Source: Treponema vincentii F0403 (GTDB taxonomy: Bacteria; Spirochaetota; Spirochaetia; Treponematales; Treponemataceae). From it: a stretch of 64,000 bases of DNA. The notes beneath the pieces are model-generated. The model had not been told where the DNA came from. It saw only the letters and a list, made by a program, of their open reading frames with translations, and ran no database searches. The stretch's first letter is position 1. Each line of letters begins with the position of its first letter. The stretch is taken from the NCBI RefSeq assembly GCF_000412995.1, contig NZ_KE332512.1:1185847-1249846 (forward strand), given 5' to 3'. The position numbers and the translations under genes were made by a program. Positions 24,286-33,470 of this stretch are shown here, piece by piece.

Positions 24286-25659
24286 CTGGTGCAGCAGCTC
24301 CAGCAATTCCGCCGTGGTGTGCGTTACTTCTTCTTCCTTTATATATGGATTTTTTATATCCAGGTTATAGCCGTTGGTTTTTAAGGTTTCAATATTGACC
24401 TTCCAGACGTGTTCATTTTCGACACGGCTATTCCACCATGCTTTTAGCGGTTCGAACTCACTCTTCCGAATAGGCTTTGTTTTGGAGTAGGATTTCTGCC
24501 CCTCCGGCAGTTTATGCTCCCAGTACCAGATGTCCCGTGTCGGCTCACCTTTTGTAAAGAACAACAAATTCGTGGCTACCGACGCATACGGCTGAAACAC
24601 GGAGTTAGGCAAACGCACGATCGTGTGCACATTACACTGCTCTAAAAACTCCTGCCGGATTCTCTGCTTTACACCATCCCCGGTCAACGACCCATCCGGC
24701 AGCACAATCGCAGCGCGTCCACCTTTTTTAAGCAAGCGGATCATCAACAGCAAAAACAAATCTGCGCTTTCTGTGGTGCGGAACTGAGCCGGATAGTTTG
24801 TTTCAACCCCATCGCTGACACTTGCACCGAACGGCGGATTTGCAAGAATCACATCAACACGGTCTCGCTCCGTAATGCTCGTGTATTCGCGGTTCAAGCT
24901 GTCCCCATTCATCACATTCGGTACTTCAATATCATGCAAAATCAGATTCGTAACACAGAGCATAAACGGCAGCGGCTTCAGCTCATGACCGCGTATCGTT
25001 TCTTCCAGCACCTTCAAATCCTCAACGGAATGAACATCCTTCGCACGGATATTTTCGATTGTGCTTGTTAAAAAGCCGCTGGTGCCGCATGCAGGATCCA
25101 GAACCTTTTCTCCAAGCCGCGGATTTATCAGCTCCGTCATTATTTCCGTTACAGCACGTGGAGTGTAAAACTCTCCATAGTTCCCCGCACTCTGTAAATC
25201 GCGCAACAAACTTTCGTAAATATCTCCAAACAGATGCCGGTCTTCACTCGCATTAAAATTAATTTCATTCAGCTTATTCACCACCTGCCGGATAATTGTG
25301 CCGTTTTTCATATAGTTGTTCGTCCCCGCAAAAATATCACGAAGCAAAACTGCACGTTTATTTCCCGTCGAAACATCAAGATTTTGCAGTCCGGGGAACA
25401 ATACCGTATCGACAAAATCTTTCATCTCATCCCCGGTAACCCCTTCGCCGTCAGCCGCCCAGCTCCGCCACTTCAATTCTTCCGGCACTACCGAAACATA
25501 CTCATCATGCAAAAGTTCAAGCTCCGCTTCTTTGTCATCAAGAATTTTGAGCGTAACCATCCACCCCAGCTGTTCAATACGCTGCGCATCCCCCGAAACT
25601 CCCTGATCTTTCCGCATAATATTTTGCAATGATTTTATAATTCCACCAATATTCGGCAT
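24232..25659 (-). CDS. hsdM: Type I restriction-modification system, methyltransferase subunit
   Basis: A complete 475-residue N6-adenine methyltransferase of the HsdM type. It has the N-terminal helical domain (1-140), GEFYTPRAV (162-170), AdoMet motif DPACGTSGF (188-197 region) and catalytic NPPF (274-277). With HsdS it methylates adenine in a bipartite site and protects host DNA. It is isolated: the only hsdS sequence is a fragment 6.3 kb away and hsdR is internally deleted, with an unrelated module between. It may be an orphan or use an HsdS made elsewhere. Its 3' end marks the break in ecfT. Confidence 0.92.
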   Translation of the reverse strand: MPNIGGIIKSLQNIMRKDQGVSGDAQRIEQLGWMVTLKILDDKEAELELLHDEYVSVVPEELKWRSWAADGEGVTGDEMKDFVDTVLFPGLQNLDVSTGNKRAVLLRDIFAGTNNYMKNGTIIRQVVNKLNEINFNASEDRHLFGDIYESLLRDLQSAGNYGEFYTPRAVTEIMTELINPRLGEKVLDPACGTSGFLTSTIENIRAKDVHSVEDLKVLEETIRGHELKPLPFMLCVTNLILHDIEVPNVMNGDSLNREYTSITERDRVDVILANPPFGASVSDGVETNYPAQFRTTESADLFLLLMIRLLKKGGRAAIVLPDGSLTGDGVKQRIRQEFLEQCNVHTIVRLPNSVFQPYASVATNLLFFTKGEPTRDIWYWEHKLPEGQKSYSKTKPIRKSEFEPLKAWWNSRVENEHVWKVNIETLKTNGYNLDIKNPYIKEEEVTHTTAELLELLHQSFMKSDALLTKLREAVK

Positions 25660-26103
25660 GTGTACTTCCTATAAAAACTTCAAGCACTACTATTTTCAGT
25701 ATAGAAAGACAAATATCCGTACGTATATTCATATCCGCTATCGTTTTATTTACAATATTATATAGCGACTATTGTAAATAGTTTTAGACTAAAAGCAACA
25801 TGAAAATTTTTAGCTGAAAATTTCGAAGATGTTCGACCGTATACATATAGGCAATAGATGAAGATATAAAATTTCCAGTTCAAAATACGTAGATTGGTTC
25901 TTTTAAATTTACCTATCTTATAGTATACTATAATTATTGGTGTTGTAGGTATGGTGAATTCAAAAGACACGATAAAAATATAAAGAGTTTGCATCAGTAA
26001 AATGAAAAAATTTGAAAACCGTATTACCATAAATCCCGATTTATTTTGATTTCTGAAAGGAAATTTTGTCGAATACGACAAAGTGAAATAATCATACGTT
26101 TTC
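25660..26103. other. Divergent intergenic region with a 7-bp inverted repeat
   Basis: AT-rich region of 444 bases between hsdM and the plus-strand module. It holds TTTGTCG-AATA-CGACAAA at 26065-26082, a perfect inverted repeat about 20-70 bases before the possible starts of the next gene and a good operator candidate. No open reading frame here is convincing. Confidence 0.5.
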
Positions 26104-27135
26104 TTGAAAGATTGGAATAAACTGCTGAATATGATAAAAGAAGAAAAAAAATCAGTTGATGTAAGAGAAAATCAGCTTTTACAGATGGATAGAGAAATAT
26201 TAGTCCTCCTCTTAAAAGACAGAACCACTGATAGAAATATTATGTGGTGTACCGACAATTACAAAAAATACGGTTCGCAATATGAATATAATCAGCCCAT
26301 TGCCATACATCTTATCACTTCCAGACATGGAAATATAATTAAACCTCGTGTAGAAAAAAGTAGGCATGACCAGCAACGGCGTATTAGAGATAAGGGGGAA
26401 GTATTCACTCCGTCATGGATATGCAATAAACAAAACAACCTCATAGATAATGCATGGTTCGGAAGAGAAAATATTTTTAATGTAGAAACAGAAACCAGCT
26501 GGATTTCCAATAAAAATAAAATTAAATTTTCGACGGAGCAAGGAAAAGGATGGACGGATTATGTTGAATCGGATCGCATGGAAATTTCCTGCGGAGAGGC
26601 ACCGTATATCACAAGTCGATATGATACGGTATCGGGAAACTATATAGAAGTTCCAGATAGAATAGGACTTTTAGACAGAAAATTACGCGTTATCAGTGAA
26701 AATACAGACTTAGAAGACAAGTGGCTGACATGGGCATATAGAGCCGTTCAGAGTATTTACGGTTTTGACTGGCAAGGCGATAATTTACTTATAGCGCGTG
26801 AAAACATTCTTTTTGATGTCGTTGAATACTTTGAAGTAAAATTCAATAAAAAAATAGAGACTTCTCATCTTGTTGAACTGGCAAAAATCATTTCATGGAA
26901 TATCTGGCAGATGGACGGAATAAAATTCGTCGTTCCGGAAAGCTGTACCACAGAAAAAAAAGAAGCTGAGCAACTGTCTCTTTTTGAATATATGTATAAA
27001 AAAGAACAAGTATGTGAGTGTGAAGGCTGTAAAACGGGAAACCATTTCAAACATAACGGCATATACTGTAAGTTAATGGATTGGAAAACTCACAAGTCAA
27101 TCAGATATGCGGATCTAATCAGTAAGGGAAAGTAA
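26104..27135 (+). CDS. Methyltransferase subunit of a split Eco57I-like restriction-modification module
   Basis: A 343-residue protein recognised as the 'restriction endonuclease subunit M' type. It has GEVFTPSWICN at residues 98-108 (motif X of N6-adenine methylases), E160-ISCGEAPY-168 in the position and style of AdoMet motif I (E/D-x-x-x-G-x-x-x-Y), and QGDNLLIAREN resembling motif III. There is no NPPY; that motif is found in the protein encoded next. A C-terminal cysteine cluster (CECEGC...HFKHNGIYC) could bind metal. So one methylase seems split over two polypeptides. The start is uncertain: TTG 26104 or ATG 26134, neither with a good ribosome site. One base separates it from the next gene. 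Confidence 0.72.
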   Translation: MKDWNKLLNMIKEEKKSVDVRENQLLQMDREILVLLLKDRTTDRNIMWCTDNYKKYGSQYEYNQPIAIHLITSRHGNIIKPRVEKSRHDQQRRIRDKGEVFTPSWICNKQNNLIDNAWFGRENIFNVETETSWISNKNKIKFSTEQGKGWTDYVESDRMEISCGEAPYITSRYDTVSGNYIEVPDRIGLLDRKLRVISENTDLEDKWLTWAYRAVQSIYGFDWQGDNLLIARENILFDVVEYFEVKFNKKIETSHLVELAKIISWNIWQMDGIKFVVPESCTTEKKEAEQLSLFEYMYKKEQVCECEGCKTGNHFKHNGIYCKLMDWKTHKSIRYADLISKGK

Positions 27136-27136
27136 A

Positions 27137-30100
27137 ATGGCGACTTTTAAACAAACTTTTGAACCGAAACTTATTTATGTTTATAGAATCAACGACTCCG
27201 CTCATGACGGAATCTTAAAAGTCGGAGAGGCTTCATGTGCCGAAGCCGGAATGCAGTATTTTGCGCTACAGCCTAATTCAAAAATGCTGAATGACGCTGC
27301 AAAAGAGCGTATTCGACATCAGACACAGACAGCAGGTGTCTCTTTTGAACTTCTTTACACAGAAATAACCGCCTATCAATCCGGAAAAGAGTTGAAAGTA
27401 TTCCAAGATCATGAAATTCACAATATTCTCAAACGTTCGGGAATCAAACAAAAATCTTTTGCGACAGATTCAAATGGTCATAAAGCGAATGAATGGTTTT
27501 ATACGGATCTTGAAACGGTAAAAAAAGCCATTGCAGCAGCAAAAGGGGAAAGAACTTCATTAAATGCCTCCGAAATTTCAAAAGATAAAAGTCCTATTCA
27601 GTTCCGCCCGGAGCAGCAGGAAGCAATCGACAAAACAATCAAACAGTTCAAAAAGAAAAATTCCGGCAACCAAATGCTTTGGAATGCAAAAATGCGTTTC
27701 GGGAAAACACTTACTGCACTTCAGGTTATCAAGGAGATGAACTTCTACCGTACTTTGATTTTGACTCACAGACCTGTAGTTGATAAAGGTTGGTTTGAAG
27801 ACTATGCAAAAATCTTTTATGACAGAAACGACTTTTATTATTTTTCAAAAAATAACGGCGGAGATGTGTCAGATGAAAGTAATTTTCATGAAATGGTAAA
27901 ATCAACTCAGAAAAACGGTTTAACCGATTACCACTTCATTTATTTTGCTTCCATCCAAGATATGCGCGGTTCGGAAATCGTAGGCGGCAAGTTTGACAAG
28001 AACGAAGAAATTTTCGATGTTGATTGGGATTTAATCATCATCGATGAAGCGCATGAAGGAACACAGACGGAACTCGGGAAAAATGTAATAGCAAAATGTC
28101 GTAAACCCGATACAAAGATTCTTCATCTTTCAGGGACTCCCTTTAATCTGATGGATGACTTTAAAGAAGATGAAATTTATACATGGGACTATATAATGGA
28201 GCAGAGAGCAAAAGCCGAGTGGGAATCGATCCATCAGGGAGACCCGAACCCTTATGCTTGTTTGCCGAAACTCAATATCTTTACATACAACCTTGGAGCT
28301 TTGTATCCCGAATATGCGGATGCGGATATTGCATTCAATTTTAGAGAGTTTTTCCGCGTAGATGAGAACGGAGATTTTATTCACGAAAGCAATGTTAAAC
28401 AATTTTTGAACTTACTTACAAAAGAAGATAAAGACTCCAACTATCCATATTCAACTCGGGAATATAGAGAAAACTTCCGCCATTCACTTTGGGTGATTCC
28501 CGGCGTAAAAGAAGCCCGTGCTTTAAGTAAACTCCTGCAAAAGCATCCGATTTTCAGTCAGTTTGGAATTGTAAACGTTGCCGGAGACGGCGACGAAGAA
28601 GTGGACTCAAGCGATGCCCTTGCAGCCGTTGAAAAAGCAATGGGAAAACATCCGGAAGAAACATATACAATCACATTAAGCTGCGGTCGCCTTACAACCG
28701 GTGTCAGTGTAAAACCGTGGACCGCTTGTTTTATGCTTGCAGGAACTTATTCAACCGCGGCAAGTACATATATGCAAACGATTTTCCGTGTTCAAACACC
28801 TGCAATTATCGGCGGAAAACAAAAAGAAGAATGTTTCGTATTCGACTTTGCACCCGACAGAACTCTAAAAGTAATTGCGGAAACCGCAAAAATCAGTTCA
28901 AAAGCAGGTCACACAAGTGAAAGCGACAGGGAGATTTTAGGCGAGTTTATAAACTTCTGTCCTATAATCGGGTTTGAAGGCTCGAAGATGATTGATTACG
29001 ACACTTCGAAAATGCTTGAGCAGCTTAAAAAAGTTTATGTCGAAAGGGTCGTTAGAAACGGTTTTGAAGACGGATATCTTTACAATAATGACTTGCTGAA
29101 GCTTGATGCCGTTGAGTTAAAAGAATTTGAAGGCCTCAAGAAAATCATCGGTACGACAAAAGCAATGGCGAAAACCGGTGAAATCGACATTAACTCTTTG
29201 GGATTTACTGAAGAAGAATTTGAGCAATTAAATGATTCAAAGAAAAAACTGAACGAAAAAAGAGAATTAGATCCTAAAGAGCAGGCTTTAAGAGAAAAAC
29301 GTGCAGAAGCAAAAAAGAACAGAGACGCAGCCGTTTCAATTTTACGCGGAATTTCCATTCGAATGCCGCTTTTGATTTACGGAGCGGAGCTGAATAAAAA
29401 TCTTGACGGTTCTGATAATGAAGCCGAACTTACAATAGATAATTTTACCGCTCTCGTTGATGATATTTCCTGGGCGGAATTCATGCCTGTCGGCGTTACA
29501 AAAGATGTATTCAACTCATTCAAAAAATACTATGATCCCGATGTATTCCATGCAGCCGGAAAACGTATCAGAGAAATGGCAAGAGCGGCGGATAATCTTT
29601 GCATAGAAGAGCGTATTGAACGCATCGGCACAATTTTTAATACATTCCGTAATCCCGATAAAGAAACGGTTTTAACTCCGTGGCGTGTCGTAAATATGCA
29701 CATGACAGACTGTCTCGGCGGGTGGAGATTTTATGATGAAAAATATGAAAATCCGATAACGGAACCCGTTTTTGTAGAACAAGCGGAAGTAACCGAAAAC
29801 GTTTATAAAAAGAACTCAAAGATTCTCGAAATAAATTCCAAAAGCGGACTTTACGCCCTTTACTGTGCATATTCCGTATATCGCACACGAGCAAAATTCG
29901 AACTGGGAGCGAAACCGACACGAGCAATGGAAAAAGAGCTTTGGGATAAAGTTCTGGATGAAAATATTTATGTAATCTGTAGAACCCCAATGGCAAAGGG
30001 CATTACGAGGCGAACGCTTGCAGGTTTTACAGGTGCAAAAGTAAATTCACACAGTTTTGACGATCTTGTCATGCAATTAAAACATAAGCCCGATAGCTTT

Positions 30101-31177
30101 ATCAGCAAAGTCTTAAACCCCGGTTTTTGGAAAAAAGAAGGAACAGCAAATATGAAATTCGATGCAATTGTAGGAAATCCACCTTATCAGGAAACATTAC
30201 AAGGTTCTAGTGATACTCCAATCTATCACTATTTTTATGATGCTGCATTTAAATTAAGCAATTTAGTTACATTGATTACACCAGCAAGATTTTTATTTAA
30301 AGCTGGGAAAACTCCAAAAGAATGGAATGAAAAAATATTAAATGATGAACATTTTAAAGCTGTAAAATACTTCCAGATTAGTGATGATGTTTTCCCAAGA
30401 ACAGATATTAAAGGTGGTGTTTGTATAACTTTGCGAGATGAAAGTAAGATTTTTGGAAAAATAGGTTTATTCTCAAATTATCCTGAATTAAATTCAATTC
30501 TTGATAAAGTTTTAACTCATGAAGATTTTAAAACATTGAAAGATTTGGTTTATGCTCCAGAAAGTTATAGACTTTCAAAAAAATTACACGAAATGCATTC
30601 TGACGTAAAAGATTTATTAAGTTCTGGACATATGTTTGATGTAACAACGAATATTTTTGAAAAGTTGAATGAATTTTTCTTTGATGAAAAACCTAGTGAT
30701 AAGAAAGAATATATAAAAATATATGGAAGATTTAACAATGAAAGAGTTTTTAAGTTTATTTGTAAAGATTTCATTGATGAACATGAAAACCTTTATAAAT
30801 GGAAAGTATTTGTTCCAAAATCAAATGGATCGGGGGCGATAGGCGAAGTTCTATCGACCCCGATAGTCGGCGAGCCGATAGTCGGCCACACTCAAACTTT
30901 TATTAGCATTGGAAAGTTTGAAACAGAATTTGAAGCAACTTCTTTGTTGAAATACATAAAATCAAAGTTTGCTAGAACATTATTAGGAACATTAAAAGCG
31001 ACACAGGATAATAAAAAAGAAACTTGGGCAAATGTTCCCCTTCAAGACTTCACTGAAAACTCTGGCATCGACTGGGAAAAATCTGTGCATGAAATCGATC
31101 AACAGTTATACAAAAAATACGGCTTAGAAAAGAACGAAATCGAGTTCATCGAAAAGATGATTAAAACGATGGAGTAG
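27137..31177 (+). CDS. GIY-YIG-like / DEAH helicase / Eco57I-type methylase fusion protein
   Basis: A 1346-residue multi-domain protein. Residues about 11-135 resemble a GIY-YIG/T5orf172-type nuclease (IYVYRI, then ILKVGEA). An SF2 helicase follows: F-R-P-E-Q-Q-E-A Q-motif, Walker A ending G189-K190-T191, D303-EAH-306, LHLSGTPF, and a motif V/VI-like GRLTTGVSVKPW with QTIFRVQTP. At 1014-1017 is the methylase motif IV NPPY (VGNPPYQ), followed by ITPARFLFKAGK and a TRD-like region. It would therefore cut, translocate and complete the methylase of the upstream gene. Codon use becomes more AT-rich after about 30200, where the specificity region lies, suggesting exchange of the TRD. Start ATG follows AAGGG. 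Confidence 0.8.
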   Translation: MATFKQTFEPKLIYVYRINDSAHDGILKVGEASCAEAGMQYFALQPNSKMLNDAAKERIRHQTQTAGVSFELLYTEITAYQSGKELKVFQDHEIHNILKRSGIKQKSFATDSNGHKANEWFYTDLETVKKAIAAAKGERTSLNASEISKDKSPIQFRPEQQEAIDKTIKQFKKKNSGNQMLWNAKMRFGKTLTALQVIKEMNFYRTLILTHRPVVDKGWFEDYAKIFYDRNDFYYFSKNNGGDVSDESNFHEMVKSTQKNGLTDYHFIYFASIQDMRGSEIVGGKFDKNEEIFDVDWDLIIIDEAHEGTQTELGKNVIAKCRKPDTKILHLSGTPFNLMDDFKEDEIYTWDYIMEQRAKAEWESIHQGDPNPYACLPKLNIFTYNLGALYPEYADADIAFNFREFFRVDENGDFIHESNVKQFLNLLTKEDKDSNYPYSTREYRENFRHSLWVIPGVKEARALSKLLQKHPIFSQFGIVNVAGDGDEEVDSSDALAAVEKAMGKHPEETYTITLSCGRLTTGVSVKPWTACFMLAGTYSTAASTYMQTIFRVQTPAIIGGKQKEECFVFDFAPDRTLKVIAETAKISSKAGHTSESDREILGEFINFCPIIGFEGSKMIDYDTSKMLEQLKKVYVERVVRNGFEDGYLYNNDLLKLDAVELKEFEGLKKIIGTTKAMAKTGEIDINSLGFTEEEFEQLNDSKKKLNEKRELDPKEQALREKRAEAKKNRDAAVSILRGISIRMPLLIYGAELNKNLDGSDNEAELTIDNFTALVDDISWAEFMPVGVTKDVFNSFKKYYDPDVFHAAGKRIREMARAADNLCIEERIERIGTIFNTFRNPDKETVLTPWRVVNMHMTDCLGGWRFYDEKYENPITEPVFVEQAEVTENVYKKNSKILEINSKSGLYALYCAYSVYRTRAKFELGAKPTRAMEKELWDKVLDENIYVICRTPMAKGITRRTLAGFTGAKVNSHSFDDLVMQLKHKPDSFISKVLNPGFWKKEGTANMKFDAIVGNPPYQETLQGSSDTPIYHYFYDAAFKLSNLVTLITPARFLFKAGKTPKEWNEKILNDEHFKAVKYFQISDDVFPRTDIKGGVCITLRDESKIFGKIGLFSNYPELNSILDKVLTHEDFKTLKDLVYAPESYRLSKKLHEMHSDVKDLLSSGHMFDVTTNIFEKLNEFFFDEKPSDKKEYIKIYGRFNNERVFKFICKDFIDEHENLYKWKVFVPKSNGSGAIGEVLSTPIVGEPIVGHTQTFISIGKFETEFEATSLLKYIKSKFARTLLGTLKATQDNKKETWANVPLQDFTENSGIDWEKSVHEIDQQLYKKYGLEKNEIEFIEKMIKTME

Positions 31178-31182
31178 AGAAA

Positions 31183-31935
31183 TTGACCAATTTTAAAATA
31201 TCTTTCGATACCAAAAACTTAGAGAATCAATTTAAAAAACAATTACAGGATGCACAACGCAAGGCTAAACAAGAAGCCTTAAAACGGCAGAGAACTGAAA
31301 TTGCTCGGAATATTGTTCAAAAACAGGAAATTATCGGAGGAATAAGAATGTTGGATAAAAGTTCGGAAGTTGTATTGGAAGTATTATTAAAATTATCCGA
31401 ACAATGCAATTCATTGGATTTCGAAGCTAATTACGATGAATTGCCGGACGGTTATGCAGACGGATTAACGCAAATCCTTGAAAACTTACAAGCGTACGGT
31501 CTGGTGTTCAGGCATATTGAATTTATGGGAGGTAACTTTATGGTGATTTTATCTCCGCAAGCTAGAACTTACTTCAAGGATAAAGAAGAAGCATTAAGAA
31601 AAGAGGAGGAAAAACAGACAACCCAAAACATAAACATTACTGCAACTGGAAGTAATATAACATTCGGTTCAATTATTAATTCTACTTTATCTGCGGAAAA
31701 TATTGTTTCAACCATTGAAAAAGAAATTGAAGAAAAGGGCGGAAATGATAAGGAAGAGTTAAAAGAATTACTTGAGGAAGTAAAAGAGTTATGTGAAGGA
31801 TTCCAAGTGAATAATCCTTTACCGAAAAGGAAAAAGCTTATGGAAAAATTATCAAATCACATGTCGAAGCACGGTTGGTTTTATGGGGAAATTGTAGGTC
31901 TAATCGGTTCTGCAGCTATGTCTGCAATGATGTGA
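31183..31935 (+). CDS. Unknown third protein of the split-methylase module
   Basis: A 250-residue protein I do not recognise. It has a basic coiled-coil start (about 10-50), a winged-helix-like middle (LDKSSEVVLEVLLKLSEQC to MVILSPQARTYF, about 56-130), then an Asn/Thr/Ser-rich strand repeat (NINITATGSNITFGSIINST) of the type that occurs in effector-associated linkers. A second acidic helix region follows, and a short hydrophobic end (GEIVGLIGSAAMSAMM). It starts at TTG 5 bases after the helicase gene with GGAG upstream, so it is translated with it. The hydrophobic tail could touch the membrane. An effector or regulator role is only a guess from position. Confidence 0.6.
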   Translation: MTNFKISFDTKNLENQFKKQLQDAQRKAKQEALKRQRTEIARNIVQKQEIIGGIRMLDKSSEVVLEVLLKLSEQCNSLDFEANYDELPDGYADGLTQILENLQAYGLVFRHIEFMGGNFMVILSPQARTYFKDKEEALRKEEEKQTTQNINITATGSNITFGSIINSTLSAENIVSTIEKEIEEKGGNDKEELKELLEEVKELCEGFQVNNPLPKRKKLMEKLSNHMSKHGWFYGEIVGLIGSAAMSAMM

Positions 31936-31969
31936 GCTACCGATTTGTTAAATGAAGCTGTCGGGATAT

Positions 31970-32464
31970 TCAACAACATTTGCAAGAAGTGTACAGAGTG
32001 ACTGTTTCAGCAGATCTTATTCCCATGTAACGGAAACAGTGATGCTGGATGAAAAAGAATGGCAGAAGAGTATACTTTTTTATTTCAGTCTTTATTCCGC
32101 CTTTTGCTTGTTTTTTCAGGGTTTCGATAAAAGTGGGACTTTTGACAAAGTATTTAAAATACTCTAAATCAACAACTGAATCATCGAATATATATGAAGA
32201 ATAATGGATTGTTGCTGTAACGGGTTCTGTTCCCTGATATACTGCAATAGCCCCTTTTGCCACGTTAATTCCGGAAATAACCAAATCACCCGGCTGAACA
32301 ACAATCATATCAGTTTTAGAAGGTTTTTCGGAAATATGAACTGTTCCGGAAAAATCTATTTTATCAAGACGTTTATATGTTGCGATAGCGTTATCATCGG
32401 GTTTGTATCGGCCTTGTCGTTCTGTCAGGAACTCCCCAATCCTAACTTTCTTCCATTCTCCCAT
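31970..32464 (-). pseudogene. hsdS: Type I specificity subunit hsdS, 5' fragment only
   Basis: The first 132 or so codons match the first half of an HsdS protein: EWKKVRIGEFLTERQGRYKP, GDLVISGINVAKGAIAVYQG, YFKYFVKSPTF and KQAKGGIKTEIK. A full HsdS has two target-recognition domains and two conserved helices in about 400 residues. Here homology stops after the first TRD and its helix, and the frame continues into unrelated sequence next to the end of the plus-strand module. The ribosome site (AAGGAAT) and start are intact. A half-HsdS can in principle dimerise, so activity is not fully excluded. Confidence 0.8.
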
Positions 32465-32560
32465 CTTTTATTCCTTCAGTAAATCCATCATGTCCCAAGT
32501 ATACTCCTTTTCGGGATATATAGCAAAGATATGTACCAAATATTGAGGAAATGGTGTATA

Positions 32561-33436
32561 TTACTCCGCTTCTTCGTAATAATAGGAATAATCAATCCCT
32601 TTCATAAACATTTCACGGTCATTGATTTTATCGGTCAGAGCATTTTGCAGCAAAGCCTTTATTTTGCTTGAGTCGATTACGCTTTCCGCCATAGCTTCCA
32701 GATATTCTCTTTTATTGATTTTGCTCCAATCGATGCACTTTTTTAATGTACGCTTGAGAATTAAATCCAGCCATATCCTTGTTGTTCTTCCGTTACCTTC
32801 ACGGAAAGGATGGGCGATATTCATCTCGACATATTTTTCTGCAATCTGTTCAAACGTTGTATCCGGCATTTTCTCTATTCCGGCAAGATTTTGTTCAAGG
32901 AACTCTGCCGCTGCAAACTGAAAACCGCCTTTTGAAATATTTACGGTTCTTATTTTACCGGCAAAATCATAGAGCCCTCCAAAAAGATAGGCATGAATCT
33001 GCTTCAAGCCCTTTATTGTCCCAACTTCAATACTGTCCAGCAATGAACTTTCAAAAAGTGCGTATGCCTTTGTTTTACTCTTTGCGTCTATTGTTTCTTC
33101 AGAATAGGTAAACCACTGGATAAACGGCACGGATTTATTGTTCGGAAAATTTTTTGCAAGCTCTATTACTTGATTGTAATCAATGACGTTTGATAACCGT
33201 TTTTTACCATCAGGCGCGGTAAGTTTGAACTGGGTAGTAACACTACCCAGTTGATTATTTTCTTTTTTCAGTTTTGCTTTTAAGTATTTCCAGTAGTTAC
33301 GGTTCTTTTCGTATTCATGCTGTTCATTTAGAACACCGATGATATCAAGCACACTAAACCACCATTTGGACTGTTCTTCATCCCAAACGACGCGAACTTC
33401 CGTATCATTAAAAAATCTAATCGATATTTTATCCAT
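32561..33436 (-). CDS. Fic-family protein with N-terminal Bro-N-like domain
   Basis: A 291-residue fusion. Residues 3-115 look like a Bro-N/phage antirepressor domain (KISIRFFNDTEVRVVWDEEQ, WWFSVLDIIGVLNE, SNVIDYNQVIELAKNFPNNK). The C-terminal Fic domain has the complete motif H209-PFREGNGRTTR-220, so it should be a competent AMP- or nucleotidyl-transferase on a hydroxyl of a protein target. Bro-N suggests DNA binding. It lies between the hsdS fragment and the PIN gene on the same strand; such genes are common passengers of type I restriction loci. No antitoxin-type inhibitory (S/T)xxxE(G/N) helix was identified. Confidence 0.85.
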   Translation of the reverse strand: MDKISIRFFNDTEVRVVWDEEQSKWWFSVLDIIGVLNEQHEYEKNRNYWKYLKAKLKKENNQLGSVTTQFKLTAPDGKKRLSNVIDYNQVIELAKNFPNNKSVPFIQWFTYSEETIDAKSKTKAYALFESSLLDSIEVGTIKGLKQIHAYLFGGLYDFAGKIRTVNISKGGFQFAAAEFLEQNLAGIEKMPDTTFEQIAEKYVEMNIAHPFREGNGRTTRIWLDLILKRTLKKCIDWSKINKREYLEAMAESVIDSSKIKALLQNALTDKINDREMFMKGIDYSYYYEEAE

Positions 33437-33470
33437 CTTGTCCCTTATACCTTAAAAGCAATAATACTAC

